Assembly: GCA_038363925.1 (NCBI GenBank)
Contig: JAQQWL010000010.1
Location: forward strand, 124,001 to 188,000
Direction: 5' to 3'
DNA from: Apiospora phragmitis
Taxonomy: Eukaryota; Ascomycota; Sordariomycetes; Amphisphaeriales; Apiosporaceae
Length of the DNA stretch: 64,000 nucleotides
Below are positions 20,367 to 32,739 of this stretch, one piece after another. The translations under genes and the position numbers were made by a program. Within the stretch, counting starts at the first letter, position 1. Each line of letters begins with the position of its first letter. Below the pieces are notes generated by a model, which saw nothing but the letters and a program-made list of their open reading frames with translations, searched no databases and had not been told where the DNA came from.

Positions 20367-23300
20367 AACGGTGAATTTCAATGGCAATGACGGGAGAAGC
20401 CTGCAGAGCAGAGAACACGAGAAACACGATTCCTACGATGGCAAGACATCCATCACCGAGATTTTAAACGATTGGCTACTGAGATCCTACCGGCGATCTT
20501 CCTACAGACATGCCTCGTTATCAGCTCCGGCAGCCGAGCCGAAAGCCTGGCGACGATCTGGGCCTGCATCATCTTATCACGGCGGCGCGGGAATTGGGCA
20601 GCGGTGTCGGCCGCGTGCAGCTTCGACAAATCAGAGCTCCCACGTGCGAGGACGAGGTGTCTTGGCCTGCATCTTGGCTGCTTGGCGCTCCGAGACAGCT
20701 GCTGCAATGGGGGGATGTGCCCGGCCTTGGAGATGGGAGATTTGTACGGATATGTAGAAACATAAGGTATATATTCCATGCGGTGAAGGATATCTCCTTC
20801 ATTATTCACATTTACCTTGGGGCTCGGCAGGTATCATTAACCGCCGGTGTCCGTTGGTGGGCGATCCATCCCAGTCGCCAATTGACAGGAACTTTGGTTG
20901 TCGGTCGCAATTGGGATGGCGTGCCAAGAGGGCCTATCCAGTGGAATGAGTCCAGTGCTTTTGGGGGTCAAGCAGCAGGCGAGTCAACCAACCACCGTAC
21001 CCAGGCATTCAAAAAAAGGAGACGAGAGGGAAAAAGAAAAAAGACAGTCATCAAATGGCCCTTCTGGATGTCTAGAATCATGCACGACGTAACAAGTGTC
21101 CCGACTCCTGTATGCATGACATAGCAATCTGCGGTCTCGCTGACGGGCAGCCGTGACAATGATGCAATAGGAGTGCATGGAAACTCTTTGGGCGTTGCTC
21201 TCGGACGTGCAGAGGAGCGCCGCTCCCGTCAGGATGGCGCAGGGCCATTACGAATTTCCCGACACGGGCGACGGAAGCTGCCAGCTGGAAGTTTGAGATG
21301 GGACGGAGAGTTCAACTGTGGGCATCAGCAGCGTGCAGCGCTGGCGATTTGCCCTCGAGGTTAACCAAACAGGCAATGGGCCACGCTATAAATAATCGGC
21401 GCGAGTCGTCATCACGCATCAGGGCGCCAAAAATGCGAAAGAGTCTGAAGGTGGCACGGGCATCGATAGTTCCCTTTTCCGTGCCGTCGTCAGTTGATGC
21501 ATGATCGTCGATTGGTGCAGCGCTCTTGAGGCTGAAACGGTTTGGGGGGAGAGTGCTGTTATTGGGGGTGGAAGCTTCGCCAGCGAGACGCCCTGAAGCA
21601 GGTGCCAGTCTCAGGACTCAGCAGCACTCATTAGTGGTGCAGCGGTGCAGCGGTCCAGTGGTTGGTCCAGTGACTGCAGCTCTGTTTTAACGCATTGGGC
21701 TGTACGTAATGGGGTGTGGTTCCAATACTTAGGCCAGACCAACTGGATACAGTACAACCACAATCCTACTATTGATTGATTGATTTGACGGCTTGAGTCA
21801 AGCGCCTCTACCATTACTGTAATAACGTTAACCTTCTTCTTCAGGGACACCCTTCTCACGAGTAGTCAATTTCTCTTTGAGGGTGACGTGCTTGGCGTGG
21901 AAGCCAGCGGCTATTGTTGCGTCTCCTAAATTGAACCTACCACTGACTGCGAACCACCATATCCCCTCGTGGAGCTAAGGAACATAGTCTCCGTAGGTAA
22001 GTATGTTGAATAAGCATATCAAGTAATGAGATATACGTACTGTACGAAAGCTTGGCGATTATTACGAGATGCATCTTTTCGGGCCGTATGCCCCAGACGG
22101 GCAGCTCTCCCGATGACGCCTCTCGACGCACTCTGCATAGGCTATTCCCTCTCCAGCAGGTGCGCGTTGTTGGAGCATTTCTCTGCAGATCGGGAAGGGG
22201 TGGAGGGGGTGGTTGTACCTGGGCCCTTCGTCTACCCCTGCCGATATCGATGTCGCAGGAAACATTTCCAAATCCAGTACGTTAGGTTACTGAGCAAAAG
22301 ACAAAGAGATTTCGTCAGATCATGTGTTCTTCTTCTGCACCAGCTGGACGCTTGTTTCAAGCCAGGCTGCAGACGCACATCATGCTATGTTATGCTTCTG
22401 GGTCTCTGCATCGAACATCGAGCAAAGAGTGGAAAGGGAAAAATAGAACAAAGAAAAGAGGGTCCCTGAGCTTTTCCACTAGACCTCCCCCTCCCCTCCC
22501 CTTTGGCGGGCACCCGCTCCCAGGGCCAACCCGCCAAGCCGCGCGGCCGGTACATTTACATTACAGCGCACCCAGGACCGGAAGACTGGATCTTGGCCAA
22601 CGAATCGTCCAACTCAGGAACAGCCATGCCTCGGACGAGACGATGCCAGCAAAAGACACGAGCAGACGTGGGAAAAGGACTGGAGAAAGGCGCGCGCTTT
22701 TGGAAACTATGGAGGCGCAGTTGAGGCCTGCGTCCCCTCGTGATATGGCAGCAACATGGGCAGTTCCACGGCGTGCAATAGCCAGTCGGTGGGATCAATA
22801 TCAGGTCATCGACAGGATGACGCGAGATTGCATTCGCATTCGCATTTTCCCTAATGAATATTCGGTGAGACGACTGAACAAGGTCAACAATCAACAGTCA
22901 ACAAAAACCAGAACCAGGTAACCAGCAACGTTTTTTTAATTGGTGGCTAGCACATACGACTTCATATCCGACGATATGAACTGGGATCATGTTGGATGCT
23001 CGTGTACACGTTGACACGTAGCTGCGTAGCAACCAGCCATAAAGAAGGCGGTTGGCATCAGTCGCCAATCATGGAATTTTCATCCAGTACTCCGTACAAC
23101 CTTGATGGATGATGAATTATCATAGGAGGTAAATTAATACCGAACCAACCTCGAATAAAAACACGAACTAGACGACAAAGAGCTTGCGCAAGCGACACGG
23201 CGACAGCCGACTATCAACATCTTGTTTCCAACGGCTTGCTTCTTTAGTACCTTTTTTCCCTTAAACGGTGCCCTTCCCCGGGGACCATCCCAACCAATTC

Positions 23301-24343
23301 GTCGCTAGAATCTAGCCTAAATTCTGCCCTCGGCGAATCAAGCGCCCTGCTTGCCTGGCCTGGCCCCCTTTGGAGACTGGACCCCCTCCCATCTTTGTTC
23401 AACCACCTGCATATACTACTACTCTGCATATTCGTGATGCAGGTGTCCCTGCAGAGAGCATTGCATACTCCATTGCTACCACAACTCTAATAAGAACCAG
23501 GCCCTTTTAGCGATAAGCTTGCCGGTCTGGACGTGCCCCCAGTCGCAGCTATTGGCGAGCCTGCTGGCCTTTTTGTTCGGGGGACGTTTCAACCGAATCT
23601 TTCGCTACTCGATCTGGCGTCTCAGGGTTTCGAACTAATCAGTAATAAAGAAGCAGCATAAGAATCATAAGAACACGCCCTCGCCCAACTCACACACAAC
23701 TCTCTTCTCCAGTCCCAGTCCCACCCACGTCCTCTCGTCCCGAACAAATTGGTGTATGAAACTCGGCCGTTCTCTCTCCCCACGGTTTGAGCCTTCCAGA
23801 ATCCGTCATCTCGCTACGTGACAGCTTAACGGGGGCTGGTAACGTACTCCTCTACCATAGCAATACGGAGCAAAGTGACTTCACGAATCCCACTCTGGGT
23901 TACGTCCCTCCACACACGCCCCCCGGCACACGGCCAACCACCCCCTAGCCAGGCCTGGCTTTAACACGAGAGCGATCATCTCCACACACAGCGAACACCT
24001 TAATCTCGGCACATTGCCACTGCCTTGATCTACGTTTCTAGACCACCGTCCCCTTACCCCTCTGCCCCTAGCTAGTGTTGTCTGGCATTCCGCTACAGCA
24101 TAGCCACGCCTGCGATAACGGGTGATTGTGGAAAGTTGTCATTGATTGTATCAGATATACATATCAAAAGGGACCTGCTGCTGCTCTGCTACTTACTATT
24201 GTTATTGCTGCTGTCACTGGTTTAACAGCAACCCCTTTTTTTTCCTTGCAACTCATTTTCTTATTATTAGAGAGAGAGAGCGTTGGCCATAATCAATTGA
24301 TATCGTCACACGCTTCATACTACTCACCCAACCCCTAACGAAA
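20367..24343. other. Long intergenic region, no gene recognised
   Basis: About 4 kb of head-to-head spacer between the 5'-nucleotidase and the BAR-domain gene, containing both promoters. Open frames up to about 200 codons exist (20510-21124, 22322-22921), but they are mixed in composition, lack motifs and lack splice logic. The last kilobase before the BAR gene is rich in C/T tracts, typical of fungal promoters and long 5' leaders. Confidence 0.5.
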
Positions 24344-26013
24344 ATGCGTATCACCAAGAAATTCGACCGGGCCTTCCAATGGGCGGGGGAGAAGATGGGC
24401 TCCGAGGCCAAGACGGCCATGACGGACGACTTCAAGAACTTGGAGACGGAAATGGCGTTACGGCATGACGGTACAACCTCACTACAGACTCCTTTTTCTC
24501 CGATTGTGTGCGACAGCTCGCTAACTACTGCATTTCTCTCTCTGAACAGGAATGGACCGCCTCCAGAAATCCATGAACATTTATTCCAAGTCCATCTCCA
24601 AGCGGTGCGAGAGCGCCGAAGACAAAGAGAAGGGCCTGCCGATCAGCTACATGGGCCGGACGATGATGAGCCATGGCGAGGACTTCGAGCCGGATTCCGA
24701 GTTTGGCAACTGCCTCATCGGTATGTACAGCATCCTACACATACAGAGCGCAAGACGTGTTTACTGATATCTCTCCTTCTGCTTTAGTTATGGGACGTGC
24801 CAACGAATCGATTGCCGGTATCCAAGAGAACTACTCGGCCCAGGCGACAGCCTACTGGCTTGAGTCGCTGGAGCGCTCGCTTGCCATGATGAAGGAATAC
24901 CAGGTTAGTTCCCCAAGTACAGGCAATTGCAACCGCCCTCCCCTCAGGCAGACATTGCGGTTCCTCCCTAGCCGCGTACGAGACTCCCAAGCTAAAACGT
25001 CTTTTCCCCAGGCCGCCCGCAAAAAGCTCGAAAACCGCCGCCTCGCCTACGACGCCGCCACGACCAAAGTCCAAAAGGCCAAGCGCGAGGACTTCCGCCT
25101 CGAGGACGAGCTGCGCGCGGCGAAGGCCAAGTACGAGGAGTCGTCCGAGGACGTCTTCCGGCGCATGCAGGATATTAAAGAGGTCGAGACCGAGACGGTC
25201 AACGACCTGACCAACTTCCTCGACGCCGAGCTCGAGTACCACGAGCGCTGTGCCGAGGAGCTGCGCCGGGCGCGCGCGGGCTGGCCCGCGGGCCAGGGGT
25301 CCGTGCCCACGATCCGCGGGCAGTCCGAGTACGGCGGCGGCGGCGGGATGTCGCGGCGGCCCAGCCAGAGCCAGCAGAGCCGCAGCCGCAGCAACACGGC
25401 GCGCAGCAGCGACCGCGTCGAGCGCTGGGCCAGTCGCCAGGACGTTTATGAAGAAGAGGAGGAGGAGCCACAGCCGGAGCCGGTGCGCATGCCCATCCGC
25501 TCCAACCGCTCGGAGCGGTCCAACAGCTACCTCTCGACGGCGAACCCGCGCGCGGAAACGCCCGTGTCGCCGCGGCCGGGCATCAACCGGGCCTCGACCT
25601 ACAACAGCGCCTACGAGAACAACAGCGTCTCGCCCTCTCGTACCTCGCCCACGAGCTACCGGAAGCCGCCCTCGCTGCCGCGGCCGGCGACGCTGCCCGC
25701 GCCCCAGAACATTGGTTCGCTGCGGGGTAACCTGCGTCCCGTCAGCCGTATCTCTACCAACAGCAACAACAACGGCAACGACGTCTTCGGTGATGACTAC
25801 GACGGCGCCACCAACAGCAGCGGCAGCCCCGAGTACGACCGCAGTGAGAGCCCGGCCACCAGCTACGGTAGCCTCAGCCGGACGACGAGCAATGTCGGTC
25901 TGACGGGGGCTCCTGTCACGGGCAAGAAGGCGCCGCCGCCGCCGCCGCCCAGCCGTGCGAAGAAGCCCCCGCCTTCTATCCCGGCGAAGCGGGACTTGGC
26001 TTATTTATCGTAG
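24344..26013 (+). CDS. BAR-domain (endophilin-like) membrane-curvature protein
   Basis: Four exons (24344-24470, 24550-24720, 24788-24903, 25012-26013) join in phase to give 471 residues. The first 220 or so form a BAR domain: MRITKKFDRAFQWAGEKMG, MDRLQKSMNIYSK, GEDFEPDSEFGNCLIVMGRA, AYWLESLERSLAMMKEYQ, AARKKLENRRLAYD, REDFRLEDELRAAKAKYEES and NFLDAELEYHERCAEELR. The rest is disordered, rich in Ser/Arg/Pro, and ends in polyproline (APPPPPPSRAKKPPPSIPAK) that could bind SH3 domains. No SH3 domain of its own is visible. BAR proteins dimerise and bend membranes in endocytosis and trafficking. The three introns lie in the conserved N-terminal part. Confidence 0.92.
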
Positions 26014-26962
26014 TCTGCCTAAATTGTCGATTCACATTAGTAGTCTCGCTCTTTTCATGCTTCTGGTGTGGTATAATCTCTACCGGAAGGGAGGGAGAAG
26101 GCGAAGACGAAGTTGATTTACGGATATCTGTTTTTAATACACGCAAGCGGATTGGTTTCTATATATAAATATATAACAACAACAACAACAACAACAACAA
26201 CATCATCAACATCAACAGTTTCAGTCAGGAGGGAGGAAAACCTATAACGAGGGGAGGGTGGTGTGGATCTTTGACGACGTGTGGAGAGCTTTTCCCGCAC
26301 GAAACGCATAGCGCTTGGAGTTTTCTTTTTTCTATATTATGTCTTGGGATTGCCGACGAATACTCCTTCCTTTTGATAGACTATGGGCGCGCGCATGAGC
26401 GAACTCAAGGATACGGAATCTAGGGACTGGATCCTCTTCTCGCCAGCCGAGAGAAGATAATGCTATTTCTTGCAAAGACTCTATTTGTTCATATCTCTCT
26501 CGATTCGTGACGAGGTTATTTGACTCGGCTTGACTTCTTCAGATAAGTAGTCGACTTGTCTCTGTCGCTTGGGCAATTAGGATGGATTCTCAAAGTTCCG
26601 TCCATACAGCCAGCAGTTTGGGGACTGAAGGGTCATATGGCCACAACTCTCGTTTCGTATGTAAGTAAGCGCGTCAATCAAGAAAATATGTCTTGCGGTG
26701 TGCTTAAGTGGGCGTGATCTTGGGTATATTGGTTTCGTTTTCATTACTGCTACATCAAATCATGCTTTCGTTTCTCCTAGACCTGAGCGTTTTGCACGGT
26801 CCCCTGGCCTACCTTAGCCCCGGAGGATGACTGAAGTTCGGAAGCGCCGGCTTGCCCCCCTCCCTTCCTCCTCCAGACACCACCGCCACCCTCCTCTCGT
26901 TTTCCAGTATTATGCCGCTCGAGCTATTATTATGGTAGAAGGTGTGGTGGATGTTGACGGCC
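26014..26962. other. Convergent 3' intergenic region
   Basis: These 950 nt lie between two converging genes and presumably hold both 3' UTRs. An (AAC)9 repeat sits in the BAR-gene side. No open frame is convincing. Confidence 0.6.
26175..26201. repeat. (AAC)9 microsatellite
   Basis: Nine perfect AAC units follow a short AT-rich run, about 160 bp past the BAR gene stop. They are followed by degenerate ATC/AAC units. Confidence 0.95.
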
Positions 26963-28671
26963 TTATTGTCGTGGTCGTCGTCGCCCTCTCTGATATATCG
27001 GCCTATGGCTGCTGGTCAGCTCAATATCGTCGTCTCCTGCTGACCGGAACCTCCCGGGGCCGGCCTCTCCTCCGTCTTGGTCGTCCAGACCCTCGTACCG
27101 CTCCCGGCGCGCCCTGGACCTTGACCCCGACACCGTGCTCGAACCCCCGCCACCGCTGGGCCCCGACAAGGGCGTCTTGTCCGACGAGTTCCCGGGCGTC
27201 TTGGCCGCCGTCGAACCGAGCAGCCGCGGCGCGAACGACGCCAGCGCAGCCCGGACCGTGGGCAAGCAGACCACGATGACGCTGGCGCTGACCTCGGCGT
27301 GGGTCCACATGATGGCGTCGACGTTGTCCCAGGTCGGGTTGTCGGACGTCTCGAAGCGGACGAGGTGGCGCAGCCGCACGGCGCTGGTGACGACGACCAG
27401 CAAGCCCAGGCTGAACATGACGAGCGTGTGTACGCGCTTGCGCAGCGCCATGTTGAGGTTCACGATGATGGGCAGCGGCAGCACCAGAATCGCCAAGTCC
27501 TGCGCGATGCCGATGCCCGCGGCCGCGAACGAGAGCGCGTTGACGTCGATGCACTTGTACGACGACCGCGAGTACTGGCCCGTCCAGCCGAGCCAGTTGT
27601 ACTCGACGGGCACGCACTGGAAAATGGTCGCGGCGAGGACGGCGGCGGCGTACAGGACGATCCAGCCGATGACGGCCCAGGCGATGGCGCGGAAGCGGGC
27701 GAGGTCGAAGACGCGCAGCAGGAACATGACGACGGCGATCCGGGACAGCGACAGGGTGAGGGTGTAGAGGAGCTCGTCGATGAAGGTGGCCTGGTTGGGG
27801 GAGGCGCAACGGTCAGCATATCTAACTTATTGATCGCTCCTGCGGAAGGAAAGGAAGAGGAAAGACCACCTACCCTTAGGACGCGAGTAACTGTTTGCGG
27901 GTCAACATCCCAGATGTCGCGACCCATTGCCACTATGCGAACTGCGACCGAAGAACGTTAGCCGGTGGAAAGGTCGACTCAGCAGTGGGAGGTAAGTGGA
28001 TAGACAAGATGGGGGGGGGGGGGGGGGGTTCGTACTGTAATGTCCCAGGCCCAAGAAAGCGGCCCATACCGGCACCATGGCCAGGACAACCCAGTCGTCC
28101 AACTCCATGGTGGAAGTCATCTGGTATCGCACGACTATGCGGATGATGATGCATATCAACGTGATGACATCGATGACGACGTAGACGACCTCGTCGACCA
28201 TGGACCGGCGCCGCTGTGGCTTGTTGCATGCCTGTTCTTGAACCTTGGCGAACTCTAGAGTACTCGCGGGTCAGTTCGTGAATGCCCTCAGTCTCTCTCT
28301 CCTGTCCGCGAGTTGCGACTACTGGTGATCCTTCGGGGTGTAACGTACTAGGTTGGTCCAATATGGTGCATTGCTTCGAGGCGCACTCGGTGACGGCTTC
28401 CAGCAGGTCCGGGTCGGTGCAGATGCATGTCTCGTTGGTGAAGGTGTGGCATACCGATGCGGGTATGGCTTGCCGCAAGCAGGTCAACTAGCGAGACAAC
28501 CTCGACGTCAGTCTCTCTTTCTCTTGGTATATATCATAATCCAGAAAGAAACAGATCTCTCGTTCTTACCCCGCATTTAGGAATCTCGGCCGTGTACTCG
28601 ATCAGACTTGCTTGACACAGCGAGAATATCAGCGTCACGAGTATCAGGAGACATCCCCGTCCATGCCTCAT
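26963..28671 (-). CDS. CFEM-domain PTH11-type GPCR-like receptor
   Basis: Five exons (28671-28570, 28487-28349, 28254-28036, 27941-27874, 27790-26963) join in phase to give 451 residues. A signal peptide (GCLLILVTLIFSLCQAS) precedes a CFEM domain: IPKCG, LTCLRQAI, VCHTFTNETCICTD, VTECASKQCT, eight cysteines with the CxCxD core. Seven helices follow, including VVYVVIDVITLICIIIRI, MELDDWVVLAMVPVWAAF, FIDELLYTLTLSLSRIAVV, IFQCVPVEYNWLGW, GIAQDLAILVLPLPII and LLVVVTSAVRLRHL. A Ser/Gly/Arg-rich cytoplasmic tail ends the protein. This is the architecture of Magnaporthe Pth11, a surface sensor for appressorium formation. The ligand is unknown here. An 18-G run lies in the third intron. Confidence 0.93.
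28011..28028. repeat. G18 homopolymer in an intron of the CFEM receptor
   Basis: Eighteen consecutive G (C18 on the coding strand) lie a few bases inside the intron, next to the donor site. Length polymorphism is likely; an effect on splicing is possible but unproven. Confidence 0.9.
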
Positions 28672-30040
28672 GGCGCGCGGGTGACGCCCTACTCGACGTC
28701 CCGGAACGGCGGGCACCAGCACTCGTCTTTTAGTGGTACCGAGCAGTAGTTCCAGGTATCGATAAAGGCATGTGGTGGCAGTGGTCGTACATTTAGGTCG
28801 AGTTGATACGATTCATGCTAGACGGTAATGAGGATGACATGAACAGCATTAGGGGAACCATGGATGGGTTTCATATAACCCACGAGGATTTTCAATGTTT
28901 TCTAAAGGGATTCCCGCCTACTATTACATCGAGGTTCTCCACACACAATGTAATACAGTGAGAGTGCGGTGCGCTCTCTCGCGCGGACGGACCATACCGA
29001 CCCAATCAATCTACCCGGACGACGGCACTACCGAATTTCCCTGGTTTCTGGATCGATTCGTGGTGTGCTAGTCGGTCAGGGGATGCTAAAAAGGCAAGAA
29101 GGGGAACCGCGATCCGCCCAAACGGGTTACGGGATTTGCGATTGGGTTCCCCGATCGCCATACCTCGCATACCTCGTGCATGGGATCTTCCGTTAGAGCA
29201 TCGGATCGTCGCAGTGGTTATTGACTGGAAAGGCTGCTTTTCAGCTAGTCAGCGAATCGTAGTAGCCTGTCCCGCCCGCGTCGATTGCGGTAGCGCGGCG
29301 CTCCCGGGGATTAGCGTGCCTGAGATTGTCAATGCGGATTGCGAAGATCCCTGTTGACATACGGAGTATGCCGCTCCAATTAACCGTGATGTTTGCCGGG
29401 AATAGCAGCATCCTCCTGCCTGGAGATTCGTGCAGCGTGATGAGACGGCCACTACTGCATGGCTGACAAGTGACTGAGCTGCATTTCTACCTAATTTTAT
29501 GGTGTTGGTCTTCTTGGATTCTCAATTCATACTACTTCCTGTCTAGATTTCATGTTAGCGCAGCTGCTACCCACCAACACGGCACGGAGCTCAATGTCGG
29601 AGCCGAGAAAGCCTCCACATCGTCTCGTTCTGCCGTGTCTTTTAGTCCAATTTTGTTATCTTTAGTGTCCATGTTCGGCCACTTTCACAGAACCAGCGAG
29701 TTGCCATCGTGGAAGCAAGGGGAGTTTCCGGGAAGTAACATGGTGGCATTGCCAGATGCAACTGTAACATAGCCGTTTCTAGTCCCAAGACGGTGGTAGG
29801 TTCGAAGGCAGGTTAAGATGTGTGTCCCACTTGGATCGGTCTTAGTGGGCTTGGGTCAATAGATCCTGCCAAGCTCGGGTGCTAGCTTATCCATCCACTA
29901 AGGGCGGCACAAGTCCGACCAGAGAGTGTTGGGAAAGAGGGAGATTCTTCTTTTGCGATCATGCAATTGGCAATTGGCTTGTTCCTGCTTTGCGACGGTG
30001 TTACATCCAACACACGTGGAAACACCAGTAGTCAGATAGA

Positions 30041-30227
30041 TGACACTTGCAGCAGAGCCACCATGGTTCGCTCCAGGCTATCTGTCAGCGACTCTAGGCT
30101 ATCTGTCAGTAACTCCAGCCGTTCTTTCACCTACTTCTCTGTCAACCTGTCATCTAGTTGACAGCCGCTATAAAACGTAGTTCTTGCGCCCGAAGTCACC
30201 TAGATCGTCCTCCGCCTGTCACTGACA
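30041..30227. repeat. Cluster of TGTCA/TGACA words with a 21-bp tandem duplication
   Basis: TGTCA or its complement TGACA starts at 30041, 30083, 30104, 30140, 30148, 30159, 30217 and 30223. The copies at 30083 and 30104 lie in a 21-bp tandem unit sharing AGGCTATCTGTCAG. Some pairs form small inverted repeats (CTGTCACTGACAG). The role is unknown: regulatory site cluster or transposon remnant. Confidence 0.5.
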
Positions 30228-32623
30228 GATAAATAGCCCGCACCCGCACTTTTTGCCAGACTGTCTATTCAAAACGGCAGCGCCAATCAACGTGCAGTTG
30301 AGGGGGTAGCTACCCACACAGCACCTACCTCATCGTTGCCGTCAGAACCGACAACGCCATATCACATCAAATAGCGGTTTTGGGCTCACTCTACTTCGTA
30401 CTAGCACCGTCTATACGAAAAAAGCTTCGCTAGCTTGCCCATACGAATAGTAATCTAGTGCGGCACCGATTTTCTGTCACGGTTAGCTTAGTAAAGAACC
30501 TGCCGCTAGGAGACAGAGGCGCATCTTGGCATCCAGGAAGTGCCGGCCATCCTCGTTCTTGTTCAAGAGGACAGTTCCAGGTAGAAAGGACATGGACGAA
30601 ATCTGAACCCCGCCTGCCCCGTCCTACGAAGACTGATCGGCCCCCCCCCCCCCCTCATCGCCTCTGAGATAGCCACCGTCGTGCTCTACCCAATACTAGT
30701 TGGTGGGTTTCCATCTAGTCCAGACATGCTTCGAGGGAGCAAGGCACTAAGAGCCCGCTAGTTGCCACGAATAAGGAGTATAGCTTTAGTCTGAACACAT
30801 TACTCGAAGCGGTGGGTCGACCACCTCGTGGGATCCAGGATAGCGTGCAGGATGCTCATGAAACACTCGCCAAAATTGTTTTTGTAAAGTGTGTTGCAGT
30901 GGCAGTGGGTGGGACTCATTGGTCTTGCTCGCCAACATGGTTCGACTTTGCACTTCATCAACTTGCAGCAGTTCTGTTTAGGAGGCGGCTGCTTTCGTAA
31001 GTAAGGGGTGAATCAATCATGTATGTACATGCTGCTCTCGGGCAAGGGGCGACCGGCCATGTGCGTGCTGGGGTGACAACAGCCGATAATCTACCCGTAT
31101 CTGGCGGTGTGGAACCCCCGACTCTCCCGGGACGAATGCCGGAATGCAGTGTGACTATGGACGTGAATGATCTTACATGGCAGGTCTATTAGGTAATGCA
31201 CCGGCCAAAGTAAACCAGACGACGCGGGCGGCTTGATAACTCCAGCCTTCGAGAATGGTGGCGCCTCGCCGAGTCCGAGAGACAAAGCAACCTATTGGAT
31301 GTCTCCTCTGAATTCGCTGGTTTAATTACCTCGACTTCCTACCGGCGTTTACGGCGCTACATCTGAGAGGCGATCTAGAAACGAGGATGATATACAGTAT
31401 AGTCACCTAAACCAGTACCTTGACATCGCACCGTGTTTTAGATCACGTTAATATAACTCTGTTTACAAACAGCCTGCCCTTCTGAAACTTTGTTGTTTCC
31501 TTCTAGGCTTGAACCATATATCGTCAAGAGGCATCGGTAAGTCAAGAAACAACGACAGGCTTTAAGTAGTCCAGTATCCACCCCTCGTAAGCTGTGTTCG
31601 GCGGCAAATCGTCAGGTAGAAATTCCCGCAAGGTCCAAAATGGTGAATTACATTACAGGAGAGGAGGCCGAGTTTTCTTTAACGAGTGTTCCTACATTTT
31701 TACGCCTAATCACGGTTGTATAAGAAACACTCAAAATCGAGTTACAAGCAGCAAAATGTGTCAACCTTGTCAAACCGGTCGACAACATAAGTAAACAGGT
31801 TTCCTGCCAATATGGACAGACATTGCTATATTATCCAGCTTTGTTAATTAGTACATAATGCTAGAGATACCTGTAGAGACTATGCGTGTGTGGCGTTAAG
31901 GTCATCTAGGGGTATATATCTCCAATTCTCTTTGGGGAAACGATCAGTACTTTCAACACTAACCTTCTCTCGACCATGGCGTAATTGTGCCAAGATTGTG
32001 ACACGGTTAGTCGTATGCTCAATGAGTCAAAGCATAGCAGCGATGGCCGGGAGTCGATGGTACCAGCTGGGCAGAGACGGCTCCCTTGCTTATGCATTGT
32101 TGCCGTTGGTTCTTCCTTTTTTCTTCTTCTCTCCATATTCGATTCAATGCCGAACCAGCCTGGCACCAACGAGCAGATAGCAACCTCTTGACAGTATGCT
32201 ACCGAGTATAGCACCCCTATTTGGGCAACAATCTTTGCCTGGACCAAGTCGAAAGGCCCAGGGAAGTTTCTGGAAAATTTCCATAGGAACACCAAGCCTT
32301 CTGAAAGCCTTACCTATGTGGTGCTACGGTGTTCAAGTCCGTGGCGACCAGTTAAGCAGTTCGCCGAGGATTCAGGAGACGAATAGAAGACTACTGTTCA
32401 ACCTGCAGATGGCACCTCTCCTGTCAGCCTGCAGCCCGGGCCTGGGGTAGATTTGTGATATATCATTGTCCCGGCCCTCCAGCCGAAAAAAAAGGAACAG
32501 TCTAGCTATCCTCGTCTCCTGACAACGCCGTGGGTTTCTCAAGAAGAGGTGATTTTCATCAGAGAGGCCTCTCTGGGACAATTCCAACCCTGACCTGATA
32601 CCTGTACGTATGCAGTTCGTGAT

Positions 32624-32739
<116 letters not shown>

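Noticed and set aside
18750..20390. 546-codon plus-strand open frame
   Set aside because: It is antisense to the 5'-nucleotidase exons, Val/Asp/Arg-rich without motifs; an artefact of GC-rich third positions.
20510..21124. 204-codon plus-strand frame upstream of the 5'-nucleotidase
   Set aside because: No motif, mixed composition and a promoter-side location.
24126..24338. Apparent upstream frame just before the BAR gene
   Set aside because: Its first codon is TTG, so it is not a standard upstream ORF; the region is best read as 5' leader.
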